Shown piece by piece: positions 26,845 to 38,714 of a DNA stretch of 64,000 nucleotides. This DNA is from Siphonodentalium dalli (taxonomy: Eukaryota > Mollusca > Scaphopoda > Gadilida > Siphonodentaliidae). The notes beneath the pieces are model-generated. The model did not search any database, had not been told where the DNA came from, and was given only the letters and a program-made list of their open reading frames with translations. The stretch spans positions 2,172,001 to 2,236,000 of the forward strand of contig CP136062.1 of the NCBI GenBank assembly GCA_032622095.1, written 5' to 3'. Both the position numbers and the translations under genes were made by a program. Position 1 is the stretch's first letter. Each line of letters opens with the position of its first letter.

Positions 26845-27112
26845 ATGAATCTGCCAACTTTCACTGTTTTGTTGGCAACTATATGCCATGCTAAATGCAG
26901 AAAGTTTATGATAGTTGATGATTTATCACCGGTCGGGTGTGCATCATTCCCAACACGCGTTGAGACGGCGCACTCAGAGATTCAGTGCGCTGGGCTGTGC
27001 GAGGGTTCCTGCAAAGAGTTCTCTTACGACGAGGAGAAACGCGAGTGTTCCTTGACAGATGGCACTCTTGAACTCATTGCGACATCCCGGAAAGTGTTCA
27101 AGAGTTTTGAAG
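26845..27112 (+). CDS. Exon 1: signal peptide plus PAN/Apple domain of a PAN-CTLD gene
   Basis: This exon encodes the N-terminus of a predicted secreted protein. Residues 1-16 form a hydrophobic signal peptide (MNLPTFTVLLATICHA). The mature part has six cysteines at 18, 32, 48, 52, 56 and 68 in a PAN/Apple-like pattern, with a characteristic C-x3-C-x3-C-x2-F-x-Y run. The open frame continues to 27129, but a strong donor AAG|GTAAGC ends the exon at 27112 in phase 1. The next recognisable exon (57568) begins with the two bases needed to complete an Asp codon. PAN domains bind proteins or carbohydrates outside the cell; the ligand is unknown. Upstream 5' UTR exons are possible. The start is the first ATG before the signal peptide. 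Confidence 0.78.
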
Positions 27113-27130
27113 GTAAGCTAAGCTTATAAT

Positions 27131-27357
27131 CACAAGATAAGATAAGATAAGATAAGATAAGACAAGATAAGACAAGATAAGACAAGATAAGACAAGATAA
27201 GACAAGATACGACAAGATAAGACAAGATACGACAAGATAAGACAAGATAAGACAAGATAAGACAAGATAAGACAAGATAAGACACGATAAGACAAGATAA
27301 GACAAGATAAGACAAGGTAAGACAAGATAAGACAAGATAAGACAAGATAAGACAAGT
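27131..27357 (+). repeat. 10-bp minisatellite GACAAGATAA in intron 1
   Basis: About 22 copies of a 10-bp unit begin 18 bp after the exon 1 donor, with GATAA pentamers at the left end and single-base variants such as GACAAGATAC. Every regular unit holds AGATAA, matching the WGATAR consensus of GATA transcription factors. The long serine/leucine ORFs read on the minus strand here are artefacts of the repeat. Confidence 0.95.
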
Positions 27358-27793
27358 TGAATTGGCAAAACATCCGTATAAGGGCAGTATATATCCATGT
27401 TAACCCTCTCTAACTAAATTAATTATTCAACTTAGTTATAAAGGTGTTCATTGGAAAGTCCGATTATTAATTTGGAGGAGTGCAAGACAAATCAGCTGTC
27501 AGACAAAAAGATAATACAAGACGTGTAGTGCTGAAGCCTGAATGATTCATATATTCATATTCATTGATGGGAAATGTTCAGATTAGGGCCGTTCGATTTA
27601 TGTGCCGCCTCTCTGGTCGACAAGGCCGTCTATCTGACTAAACGATGTTTTTTCTTTTATTGAGAGGGTCCTATGTTTGTGTACATGTAGGACACAATGA
27701 GAAGATACAGGGATGCATGCCAGATATTGCATTTACGCTGTACTGTGGTCATAGCCTGACCGCACATATGATCACCGACAGAAGAAATTCCAT
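27358..27793. other. Intronic sequence, nothing recognised
   Basis: Between the minisatellite and a family C MITE. No exon, RNA gene or inverted repeat was identified. Confidence 0.45.
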
Positions 27794-28202
27794 TTAATGT
27801 TCGAATCCCCATATCACATTATATAAAATATATGCCATATTATACACAATTTGAAAGATGAAGCTCCATAACAAGGTATCCGGTGTAATAAACTGTGAAC
27901 ATGTTTTTTTTTTGTTGATGTACCGACGTGTTTTCTGTGCATAAGTGTCATCTGAACTGTACTGCAAATAACTCTATATCTGAGTTTGAATTCTTTTGCA
28001 TTCTGGGAGCGAAACGGGGGAAATGTTTCTGTGATTTCAGCTATTTTCTATTACTCCACGAGCACCTTCTGTGACACAGATGTTCCAAATTGTGATGAAT
28101 TGTAGTATTTTAATCATATTTTATGTCATATATTATTATTAAAATCTTATATCAAGGCACTATAAAAATAATCGGTGACTCGAAAATTAAGTGGGCCTTT
28201 AA
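27794..28202 (+). mobile_element. TTAA MITE family C, copy 1
   Basis: The right end is TCGAAAATTAAGTGGGCC followed by TTTAA. The left end is degraded to TTAATGTTCGAATCC. The interior matches 28909-29409, including GGTGTAATAAACTGTGAACA and TTGCATTCTGGGAG. Confidence 0.75.
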
Positions 28203-28908
28203 GATCGAAAAATAGGAATTACAAAGCAAGTGGGTGTGAGTTTTTCACGTCCACTGCATGCGCACTTGGAAGGACCATTTCTATTGTAAACAATATTTTA
28301 TTTCTCAAGTAAGCACATTATACATTTTTAACATACAAAATAAGACATAATAGAATGGATCTGGCAGTAAGCCTAGGATTATTCGTGGCCATTTCCGCGA
28401 AATAAATATTGCTTCATGATTAGTTTTTGGTCTCGAATAATGAATTGTCCGGCCCATACACACCCGCGAGCATATCCGAGGCTGATCTCTGAAGGTCCAC
28501 CCCCTCCCCGCACTACATATTTTCCTATGTGAATGGGAGAGCACTCTTATTTGTTTCCATTACTCTTTAGATGTTATATGTATTATCAGTTAATGGTGGT
28601 GCTCAGTGAAATCGTTTGGTTCTATCTATGAACTTTTTGTAGTGAAATGAAAATAACTGCATTTTCACTGTACGTTATTACATATCTCATCAGCCCATTC
28701 TATTATGCCACATATTTCACGTTCCTGGCGACACTTATGGAAGATGGGTTCCTTAAAACACAATGCCACTCAAATTACCTAAAACATCATTACATATATA
28801 AATAATAAACAAAAACCGGTAGATTTCTGACTGTGCAGCAAAAATGACAACGCCGCCTATTGTTTACAAATTTGCCACAAACCGTCGACAGAAAACGGAT
28901 ACATTTCA
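28203..28908. other. Intronic sequence, nothing recognised
   Basis: Spacer between two family C MITEs. It contains ATTGTAAACAATATT near 28285 and a rough inverted counterpart near 28860, too weak to call an element. Confidence 0.4.
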
Positions 28909-29409
28909 TTAAAGGCCCACTTAATTTTCGAACCCCCAGACCATATTATATACCATTGAAAGACGAACCCCTAGACCATATTATATACCATTGAAAGACG
29001 AAGCACCAGAACATTGTATTTTCAACTTATTCGATGTAACAAACTGTGAACATGTTGTTTTTTTTTAGATAAAAATGTATATTCTGTTTTCAAGTTTCTG
29101 CACAAAGTAAATTATTTTCAATGGAAGTGGAATAACTGTATATATTTAGACATAGAGTTATTCCTCTTCCATTGAAAATAAACTTTAGTTTGAATTATGT
29201 TGCATTCTGGGAGTCATAACGGGGGGATTGATTTTATGATTTAAGCTATTGTCTATTACTCTATTGGTACCTTTTGAGACACAGACGTTCCACATGGTGA
29301 TGAATTATAGTATTTTAATAACATTTTATGGCATAGATTGTTATTAAAACAGTATATAAAGGTACTATAAAAAAAATAATCCGTGAATCGAAAATTAAGT
29401 GGGCTTTAA
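28909..29409 (+). mobile_element. TTAA MITE family C, copy 2
   Basis: TTAAAGGCCCACTTAATTTT at the left and its complement at the right (29385-29409) define a 501-bp element between TTAA sites. It contains a tandem duplication of ATTATATACCATTGAAAGAC near 28950 and 28980. An inverted pair of ATTATTTTCAATGGAAG segments lies near 29112 and 29165. Confidence 0.85.
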
Positions 29410-30189
29410 TTAAAACGAGTTTTGTACATGGCTGCTCATAATTGGAATTGTATTTTTAAGGCATTTATCTCTGACATTGATCGTCAGAGATATGAAAAAT
29501 GTAACATGGATCAGAGAAACAGAGCTTTCGAACTGGCAATGGACGCGAAAAGGACACACCACTCGCCTTGTGAAAATTTTGTTTTTACTTGGAAGATATT
29601 TCTGTTTCTCTGGACCATGTCTATGATCCGGTGATAATCACAACACAAGGAGAATGCGTAATAAGTATATATTCTTACATGCCCATTCTCTTTTTATCTC
29701 GTGAAACACTCGCAGCCTCTCGGGGAAAAACAAAGTTTTACCATAAGAGCCTTGTATGCCAGAGAGGCGGCCGTGTGTTCAATGACTATTATTAATTGTG
29801 CGATGGTCAACGCGTGTCGAGAATAATATGCGGGTCATACAGGATCATATAACAAATTGAATTCCATATATTTGGAATATTGTTGGATAAGATTTTAACA
29901 AGTTGTTTTTGGGTCATGCTTTCGTAGTCTGGGAAATGTGTCTTCATAAGGTTCAGAGGTTACCGAGCTCAAGATATGGTGTGCGACAAGCGCTGTATTC
30001 TTTAAAAAAGTTCTTTTCGTCTGCTATATGGAGTCATCGGAACAAAATATACATAGTACGTTGGTGGTTGCGTAACATGCGCACTATGTATGGCGTCCTT
30101 TTTTCAATAGCCAAATTAAGATTGCTTATTCGCAGTCTAGTGAGAATGACATAATACACTGACATGGAATTTGTATTGGCCGTTGGGAA
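29410..30189. other. Intronic sequence, nothing recognised
   Basis: Several short open frames occur, but none has family-like composition or conserved motifs. Confidence 0.4.
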
Positions 30190-30307
30190 ATTATTACAAC
30201 AGAAGTTTTTGCATAAATCCAGACAAGAATTTTAAGACATTCTCTGGATCTAATCTGCGAAAAACCCTTGAATTTCCCATAAAATCTTCATTGCATAATT
30301 ATATCGA

Positions 30308-30796
30308 GGATCTCTAATGAGTCACAATTCTATACGATATTTATTAACCGATTGCACTACATTCGATTCGAACTTAGTGAATGGACAAGGTTAATAAATT
30401 TGAGATCCATTTGATCACATAATCACATTTTAGCAAGTAAAAACGATCTCGAAACGGCTGGGGTTAAAATAATTAATATTTATTTCCTTATCGCAACCAA
30501 AGAGGAAGTAAAGACACCTTTTAGACAAAATAGAGTTCCATTTTAAATGTGTCTTTTCATGTTGACAAAATTGTTCGACCACCCTTATCGCCCATGGTTA
30601 TATCTCACAGTCAACGCTAACTAACCAAACACAAATTGATTAACATAATTATATTCTAATTAACATAATAAAGTCCGGCATTTGCATCGATACCATTGCG
30701 ATAAGCTCTGCCTCCTTAGTCACTGCGCGTACCGATAATACATGGGTGTCTTGCTAAAAAGATATGAGGCCGGATTTAGGGGCTAATTATGTGATA
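30308..30796 (+). mobile_element. Foldback-headed family D, copy 1
   Basis: Starts GGATCTCTAATGAGT with an imperfect inverted repeat in the first 150 bp, then a body identical in layout to 51210-51550, and ends GGGGCTAATTATGTGATAA. The ATCACATAATCAC motif just after the head is inverted at the 3' end. A family F fragment (30190-30300) adjoins it on the left, as another does near copy 2. Confidence 0.75.
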
Positions 30797-31240
30797 ACTA
30801 TACTCAATCGGGGGTTCTCGATAATCGTATAACCCAAAATATCACACGAATCCCCTATTATATCATTAAAAAACCCATTATATATCTCCTTATCTATCAC
30901 TATAGTTATGAATAGGCGCGTATTTCCCGGGATCGCACCAACAAAATGACAGCGCGGATTAATAATATTTTGAAAAGCCGCGCATGACACCAACACCAGA
31001 CCACGCACAATGACTGTTTTATTCAATAATGTTAAATTCTTGTCCAACTTCGTTGCACTAACGAAAATTAGATACAAAACCACAGAGGACTATATTTTCC
31101 GTCGCCAGCCAGAGCGCGCAATACTTTGTATTCGGTTGTGAAACACTTCAACCATCGCCGTAAATGTATGCATTTTGCAGCTTCTTTTAAGGAGTTTGAT
31201 TTGTTTAAAAGACATACAGCTCTAGTTTTTTTCATTTGAT
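30797..31240. other. Intronic sequence, nothing recognised
   Basis: AT-rich; no repeat partner found within the window. Confidence 0.4.
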
Positions 31241-31247
31241 ATACAAG

Positions 31248-31380
31248 ATCTTCAACTCGTTATGTTGGGATATGAGATTTTATGAAACGAGTTTGATAAA
31301 TTTGATTCACAACGTTGTGAATCACATTTATCAAACTCGTGTCATAAAATCTTATATCACAACATAACGAGTTGGAGATC
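31248..31380. repeat. Perfect-centre palindrome with about 67-bp arms
   Basis: The arms 31248-31313 and 31314-31380 meet without a loop at GATTCACAACGTTGTGAATC. The outer parts read GATCTTCAACTCGTTATGTT and its complement, an outer motif shared with the palindrome at 56811. Confidence 0.9.
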
Positions 31381-31408
31381 CTCTATATAGAAAGTACTAT
31401 CGACTGGA

Positions 31409-31497
31409 TAGGGGAGATTTGGGGAGGGAGGTTTGAGGATGGAGATTTGGGGGAGGGAGTTTTGGGGAAAGGAGGTTTGGGGAGGGAGGTTTGGGCC
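31409..31497 (+). repeat. G-rich minisatellite
   Basis: Repeated units of about 16-18 bp of the form GGGGAGGGAGGTTT. Runs of three to five G separated by short loops could form G-quadruplexes on the plus strand. Confidence 0.75.
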
Positions 31498-31668
31498 GCT
31501 CTTTAAAATCACGTGTTCGGTTAAAAACCCTCTTTAAAAACGCTCTTTAAAACATGTTTTTATGTATTGTATTTATGAATATATATCTCCATTATTTAGG
31601 CAATATAATCCTTTCAAAATGAAGTATATTTAATAGTGACTAGTTGGCTCCAGTTGTCCTCCTCTCGA

Positions 31669-32056
31669 TTAACCCTTTACCCAACAGAAGGGCCCTGTGC
31701 CAATGCATTCTCTTATATATGCGAGTCGACCATAGGTCGCCTTGTATATATAAGAGAATGCATTGGCTTAACACATTAAAAATTATAAAATTGTTAAAGA
31801 ATGTAAGAAAAAATGGTAAAAAGTGTTTTTTTAGGCCAATGCATTCTTTTATATATGCGAGGCGACCTATGGTCGACTCGCATATATACGAGAATGCATT
31901 GGCACAGGGCATAACTGTAACTATCACAATGTGGTCAAGGAGCCGGTTCCAATTATATCCATATTTGTATGGTTCTATTGAGACAGACCGAAGATATTTT
32001 AGGCTGTTGAAGCTTTATTTGGCCGGTTTTGGCCGTTTTGTTGGGTAAAGGGTTAA
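31669..32056 (-). mobile_element. TTAA MITE family P, copy 2
   Basis: TTAACCCTTTACCCAACA starts the element and TGTTGGGTAAAGGGTTAA ends it. The internal order is opposite to copy 1. Two hairpins lie at 31699-31766 and 31835-31903. Confidence 0.88.
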
Positions 32057-32596
32057 ATCAGGACACTCATTTTATATACAATCCTAACATCGCTTGTCAC
32101 CTGTTATTCAGATTGAATATCAATAGCTATATAATCGTGAATTCCGATTAGATATTGTTTTATATATTTTTACAACTGACCCTTGGCGTATTGGCTATCC
32201 GCAGAGTGTCATGCAATAGGCGTTGTTTATCTCAGGTGACTAATAATTACCTAATTCTTCACACGATTTTCCTGCATGTCATGTTTGTCACCCGTCATTT
32301 TTGACGGGCAATCCCCTAGTAATATAGTAATTTACAAAACAGTAGTTTGCCCTCGTGTGTCCTTATATATAAACTTGGCATATACCATACAACAATACAA
32401 TTAGCTTTAATAAACCGGCGGTGTCATGTTTCCACAAATAAAATTTCACCGATGTGACAAATTGTTCTTTTTCCGAAACTTCTTTCACCGACAACGAAGT
32501 GAGTCAGGAAAAACCACTTTAAAATATGGAATCCGAAGACATACATGCGTTACCTCCGGGTTCGATGTTAGACCTCGTCGTGTTTGGAAATACAAT
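32057..32596. other. Intronic sequence, nothing recognised
   Basis: No coding or repeat structure identified apart from short AT-rich stretches. Confidence 0.4.
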
Positions 32597-32999
32597 TTAA
32601 AGGTACTCAATCAGAAGCTCTTAAATTACTATTTCTTTGTCTTCGGGGGTAAACAATATTTGATTCGAGTCGAGGAACCCACCCATCAAAGCTCAGAGCG
32701 ATCAGATATCGATTTTTTGAAGTTTGTTATTTCTCGAGAAGTGTAATAATATGTGGCCCAGAAACACGTGGTCAAGCGGAGGGTCTCGGACAAAATTGCG
32801 GATGACGTGATGCTTTAGTGATATTACGGCCATATTTTGTTGAACATGGTTTTGGAAATTTTGTACCATAGTTGACAGTGGTTAGCATTATTTTGTTGCA
32901 ATAAATCGATTCTGAAAACTAAAGCGTATTTTAAAGAAATGTTGTTTTTGTTGTATCTTGATGGCATGGGGACCGTCTGATTGGATTGAGTACCTTTAA
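32597..32999 (+). mobile_element. TTAA MITE family E, copy 1
   Basis: Bounded by TTAAAGGTACTCAATC and its complement GATTGAGTACCTTTAA; 403 bp. The body matches 51860-52263 (same strand) and 45205-45977 (opposite strand, interrupted). Confidence 0.85.
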
Positions 33000-33407
33000 G
33001 GATTTAGACATAACATTTGGACAACTTCTTTTCTTTAAATAATTTTCGAATTTTTAAATTTAAATTTAGGTATGCATTGCTCGAATGTGATACGCAGAAT
33101 GCCATTTCGATACACCCACAATCTTTAAAAATACTTCTTCAAAATTAATGTCTCCGTTATTTAGTCAATATTAATCCTCGATTAATCCTAAAATCAATTT
33201 TAAAGACATATTATGAACTTGTTCGGGTGCCTGAAACTGACAAGTTAGTATTCAGACGCTATATGCCACCTGGGGGATGTAGAATTCTACTAACATCGCC
33301 GAAAATATCAAGCAAATCGACCATACCACTCCATAGAAAACATTGTCCAAACTACGCGCAATTTCGGGACGCAACTATCTGCAATAAACTAACGAAAACA
33401 ATTTCAC
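33000..33407. other. Intronic sequence, nothing recognised
   Basis: AT-rich DNA between a family E MITE and a large inverted-repeat element. Confidence 0.4.
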
Positions 33408-33864
33408 CAGGGGCCTGTACTATAGATTTCCAATAGCCGTGTTTGAACACGTGGACAACGTGTCGAATACTATGGATACGGTAATTTACAAGTGTGTGCG
33501 ATTCCCCGTCATTTACAAAAGCAGACAAAATCCAGTACTATGGATCTCCGTTTGCTGCGCGTGGAGGCGAACGCTTGTTAATGGATAAAAGGAACTAACT
33601 CTAATATTATACATTAATGGGTATAGTAATGCCTATATATATTTGAGTCAGTTGGCGAGTGGTTTAGTTGATGTATAAAGTCAATGCTATGATAGGCAAT
33701 GGGGAACATGAAAACTACTTGCGAGCACCATAATCCCAATGGCACAAGCATCGCGAAAATACACAAACGCTTACAACATTTTACGCTGAACACGAGTACA
33801 AAATATCATCAGCGAAAACGCTCTTTATAAGAGATAGATGATTTATTGACCTACATCATAGAAG

Positions 33865-33911
<47 letters not shown>

Positions 33912-35435
33912 CTTTTAATTGACTTTCCTTGTATTTACATGTACGTGGTTCATGGTCAAATCTATTTAACGATGTATATACGAACACAAAGGGATAGAGA
34001 CGGATAGAGTGATCACAAATAAACCCCATCGACAGAAAAACCTACATGGTGATTATATAGTGTCAGATTGAGCAGGGAAACTTTTAACTGGATGTCGTAT
34101 ATATATACATACGATTTCGATACATGTACAATGTAATTGAAAACAAACTGAATTGCCGGATATAATAGACTGATAAAAATATTTCCAAGTTAAAGGATGA
34201 AAATATATATTTCAAGTATATTTTCCAAAGGGTCGGTGTAACTTTTTGTTTAAGGAGAAACTTAGATTTAACAACCAAAATTACACTGAATGTAGGAAAA
34301 CAGCATACTAGTGGTATAAAGTCTAATTTGCTGGAAAATTTAGCCATTGTAATGATTACAACCTATTCTCCAGTCTTAATTTTCAAATTCAGTGCCATTT
34401 TCTACCACGGTAACGTTCACGTATAAGGTCTCCGCTGCCCGAGTGCACCTCCTCCCTGAACCAGATATTATTTCCGAGTCCGGAAAACTATATTTGCACC
34501 CCTTTCGGTTGAAAATCTGCAATGGTTACTCAAGATTTCCAACTGTTAGAAATCCCCAACCCAACAACTCCAACCGATCGAAACTTCTCAACTAATTGCC
34601 AATTATCTCCATAAATCAATCATCACGAACTTTGGGACGAAGATTATGGTGATGCGCCAACACCCATCGACACGTCCCTGCATGAAATTCCCAATTGTTG
34701 AGTATTTTGGTTAGAATCGCCCCTGTCACAACATAATTTATGTGGAAACCCTTATTTATCAAAGCCAATTTGTCTCTGTTTATGAACCCCATCTCAAAAA
34801 TATATCTATCTACGCCCATGCGTAATTTGAACATATCATCCCAATATGACTACGATTTTATTGACACCGTGAAACATCGCACATCGACAAAGGGTTAATA
34901 CATGAGTGCGCAATACACCAAGCGATAATCCGATATATCGACATTCGCACGCGTTTCATTGCGGTGACAGCCACTAACTCAGCCTCGTATACTTGTAATT
35001 TTAACACCGTGTTCTACCCGATTTGTGTTATTTCTGTACTATGGAACTCCCTAAGTTGGTAATTTATCAGCCCGTCAAGCGAGTTCTTGTTTTTCCCCAA
35101 GATAGACAATTCGAGTACTATAGAATAACAAAAAGATGCACCGTTGGGACACTCCATTCACCCCAAAAACCGAGCAGCTTGCTGCTGAAATGAATCCCAG
35201 TTACAGAATGGCTCTCCGAGAATATTATATAAGTCAGTTCACAACGATGTATGGTGTGAAAAAGTGTAATCGCCTATTGTTAAATTCCAATATATACAAT
35301 GCAAGGAATTTACAAGAATACAATTGCTCGAGTACTATAGAACACAAGTCTCGCTTTACAAGGCTAGGAAAATACCGAGGAACGTTGTCCACGTGTTCAA
35401 ACACGGCTATTGGAAATCTATAGTACAGGGGCCTG
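33408..35435. mobile_element. 2-kb element with about 50-bp TIRs, hAT-like
   Basis: CAGGGGCCT then GTACTATAGATTTCCAATAG at the left is mirrored at 35380-35435. The inverted match covers about 50 bp and runs through AACACGTGGACAACGT. Subterminal GTACTATGGA and GTACTATAGA motifs recur inside, which is common in hAT elements. The ends differ slightly (CAGGGGCC versus CAGGCCCC), no clean 8-bp duplication was seen, and no transposase ORF remains, so the superfamily is tentative. A TA dinucleotide run occupies 33869-33910. Confidence 0.65.
33869..33910. repeat. (TA)n microsatellite
   Basis: An uninterrupted TA run of about 42 bp within the hAT-like element. Confidence 0.95.
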
Positions 35436-35489
35436 GAGAGTCACTGTATTTAATTAATATATAAGAATGACGGTGTGAGTTCGCGACCT

Positions 35490-35960
35490 GAGTTCCAACT
35501 TGTCCGATGTGACATACTGGTACGAAACGTCCGTTCTATACTCACTAGGACCGAACTTTCAAGCTCTACCCGATGCGCTTACACCTGGTGCTGTAACTTG
35601 ATTCTACGAAGAGTAAAATACAATTCCTGTTTGTCCGTTGTGCTCGAAAGTAGTATGAATTCAATTCCAATATGTCTCATTTATCCAACGCAGTTATAAT
35701 TGTCGTTTCTGTTTTGTCCTTACGCACTTTTTTGCCCATAATCAAGTTCCGGGTTGTTCCATGTGTTGAAAAATCGAAATTTACCGACTTGGGACCATAT
35801 GGAACCGAATTATATGACACGCGTTTAAAGAACTGAATGTTTTTGCCATACTAATTTAGTTCAAATTTGTTCCATCCGTTGATTCTACGTCATTTATGTC
35901 ACTTGGAATAAATGAGGTCCAAATAACTACACGTTACGACACATCGGACAAAGTGGAACT
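35490..35960. mobile_element. Small TIR element (about 470 bp)
   Basis: GAGTTCCAACTTGTCCGATG at 35490 is inverted at 35936-35960, with CACATCGGACAAAGTGGAAC. No ORF or known family was recognised. Confidence 0.5.
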
Positions 35961-35984
35961 GGTTGGTTAATTTAGATTTTGAAC

Positions 35985-36640
35985 AGTTTGTGAGATACTG
36001 GATTTTAGCAACCCCTCCCCAAACACGTTTTTGGTCGAAAATTACATATTTTTGTTAACAACTGTACAAACATTTTCTAATTGATCTTAATGGGGCCCAA
36101 CAAAAATCTTGTACTGAGCGTGTTGTCCAGAAATACCGTTTAATTGATTACAGATGTGTTCAGGTTTCCAGACCCCCAGTTACAACAACAACATATTTTA
36201 TCGATAACAGGTAATTCTGCATGGATTAACGTCGATTGTATAATATCAGAAATATTTGTTATAAACAACACATGACCAACTATATAATTTATATGGCTCA
36301 GTAGTTATCTCGACATCACATGTATACACGAATTTGACAGAAATTGTGAACGGTTTGCCCATATTGGATTTTAGCAGCAACCGCTCCCCGAACACGTTTT
36401 ATTTATGATAACGACAACTTTTCTAAATGATTCTAATTGGGACCAAATCATGATTCATATGATGAAAACCGGACCCGTAGACACAGCAAGCGTGGCTAAA
36501 GGTGTCAAAGGCTTCCAAATCACCAGTTACAACAACAACACATGCTGTTTATAACATGTAATTTTATATTAATATATAGCGACTTTGTAGAACTAAAGTA
36601 TTTGTTCTAAATGACATATAATATAAACTAACATATACAA
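35985..36640 (+). repeat. Diverged tandem duplication, period about 365 bp
   Basis: GGATTTTAGCAACCCCTCCC (36001) recurs as a diverged copy at 36366. CAGTTACAACAACAACA follows in both units. Two copies only. Confidence 0.7.
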
Positions 36641-37829
36641 AACAAAATCATTGTTGCTGCAATAGTGATTGTTAGAGCTCCTCTAAATCGACCAAAATAT
36701 AGAAACAATGGATAATGTATTGTATATCTCATAAATTATTCAGATCAAGGTGGCAAGCGTTAGTACATATATGTTCTATGGTTTGATGTCCCCCTACACT
36801 TTGAGAGGTCTTGAACACACCACAAACTGAAAGAATATGAGTTCAATATTAACTGAGGGTTTGTACAAAGGATATATAGTTATATAAGGAAATACACAAT
36901 GTTTATGGATGGGTTGGTTCCCGAAATAGTGTGGCACTATAAACAACGCGGCTGCATGGCAAATATGAAAGACGAATTTTCTATTTTTCGAGAAAAGTCC
37001 TAGGACCATAAATAATGGTGTGATGTTTCTATTTTGCCACAACGACAGAGAGGTGACGTTTTAAAGTGATTACTCAATAGGCCATAGTTAAAACTACTGC
37101 ATTTCAAATCTTAAGCGAGAATGGAGTACTCAGCTCACAACTGTCACAAAAAATGCAATCTCGAACTGGGACCACCCCTACTGTGAAGTAGATTATTGAG
37201 GAACAAGTATTAACAGAGAGGTATATTCCCCGTCCTGTTTGTTCAATGTCATAACGAGACAAAATGTGTGAAGAGCGAATTTACTATCAACATATTTGGT
37301 TGTCTGTGGGCATGGGCGTAACTGGCTAGGGTTCGATGGGGTTCGGACGAACCCGCCCTGGGAAGGACAATGCTCTATTGTCCTGTCCGACCATGCACTG
37401 TCTACAATATGCACGTTCTCCAAACATAAATGACATTGAGTGTTACCAAAATTACATTAATATCTACCATATTCGAAAAGGGTAGCAAATAATAATGGCT
37501 GTTTATGGCGCTTATCCTTGTTCTAAGAAGCTTTTAAACATTACACTATTGTCCCAGTCATATTGTACAAGCCAACCAATGAACCGGCTGCAACCATTAT
37601 ATTCATGTACATGCGCTGCTCTAGTTTGATCAGAACGAGATCTGATACTCACCAGTATGACAATCTGAGTGGTACTGGTACTGGTTTAACGCATGAATGT
37701 ATGAAGTCGGCACAGTACGAGCGGCCTTTAACGTCGCTCAAATCTGCCAAGCCTCTGTTGTGTGAAAGCTCACAATAAACCACCGGCGGGCTGCGAATCA
37801 CTCGACCAGCGTGTTCTAGTGGGGGGGCA
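36641..37829. other. Intronic sequence, nothing recognised
   Basis: No exon, RNA gene or repeat partner identified within the window. Confidence 0.4.
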
Positions 37830-38700
37830 TGTCTCTATTCCGAAGGTTCGCTGTTCCGAAGGTTCGCTATTCCGAAGGTATACTATTCCGAAGGTTCGCT
37901 ATTCCAAAGGTTCCGTTCTCTATTCCGAAGGTTCGCTATTCCGAAGGTTTTTGTTATTTTAAAGGTTAATTCTATATTCTAAGGTATTGAGAGGGTTCTT
38001 TATCACGAAGACTCTTTTTATGAAGGAAATAACTTAAAACATAAAAACAATATATGTGATTTTTGTTTTGTTTTCGCTGGTTTCCTTGAGATTTAATGTC
38101 ATTACGTATGACGTTATTTCTCAATAGATAGTCACGTCACGCATTCCACACAATTGCTGTTTCCATACGATTTAATGACATTACGTGCGACGTTATATCT
38201 CAATAAGCTTAGAGGCAAGAATACGCCAGCTACAGGCGGATTATAACAGTGGAGCTATAACGCTTAATGAATTCATACTGCGTGGCAGAACATCGCTGAA
38301 TAGAAGGGTATGAGATGAACCTAAATGCAATTGAGACTTTGTATTGACTTTAAAGGCCCACTTAATTTTCGAGTAACCGATTATTTTTTTACAGTGCCTT
38401 TGTATACGGTTTTAATAACAATCTACGTCATAAAATATGATTAATAAACTATATAATTTATCACTATTTGAAACGTCTGTGTCTCAGAAGATGCCCATAG
38501 ATAACTCTATCTTTAAAATATAGAGTTATTCCCCCTCCAGAAAATAATACACTTTGCGCAACAAAACCAGACGAAACTTAAGCACAAGAACACATCGGCA
38601 ACTCAACACAGACAACATGTTCACAGTTTATTGTACCGGATAAGTTGATAATACATTGTTAGAGAGCTTCCTATTTCAAATGGTATATAATATGGCATAT
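37830..38700 (+). repeat. Segmental duplicate SD, copy 1 (16-bp minisatellite plus flank plus MITE C)
   Basis: Begins with a minisatellite of CGAAGGTTCGCTATTC-type 16-bp units (37830-37955), continues through a 390-bp unique stretch, and ends in a truncated family C MITE (from 38350). The whole order occurs inverted at 48473-49090, and the minisatellite end recurs at 49270-49550. Confidence 0.88.
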
Positions 38701-38714
38701 CTATATCTATATTT

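Noticed and set aside
27024-27398. Long minus-strand serine/leucine-rich ORFs in three frames
   Set aside because: Product of a 10-bp minisatellite with few stop codons; all frames are open for the same reason.
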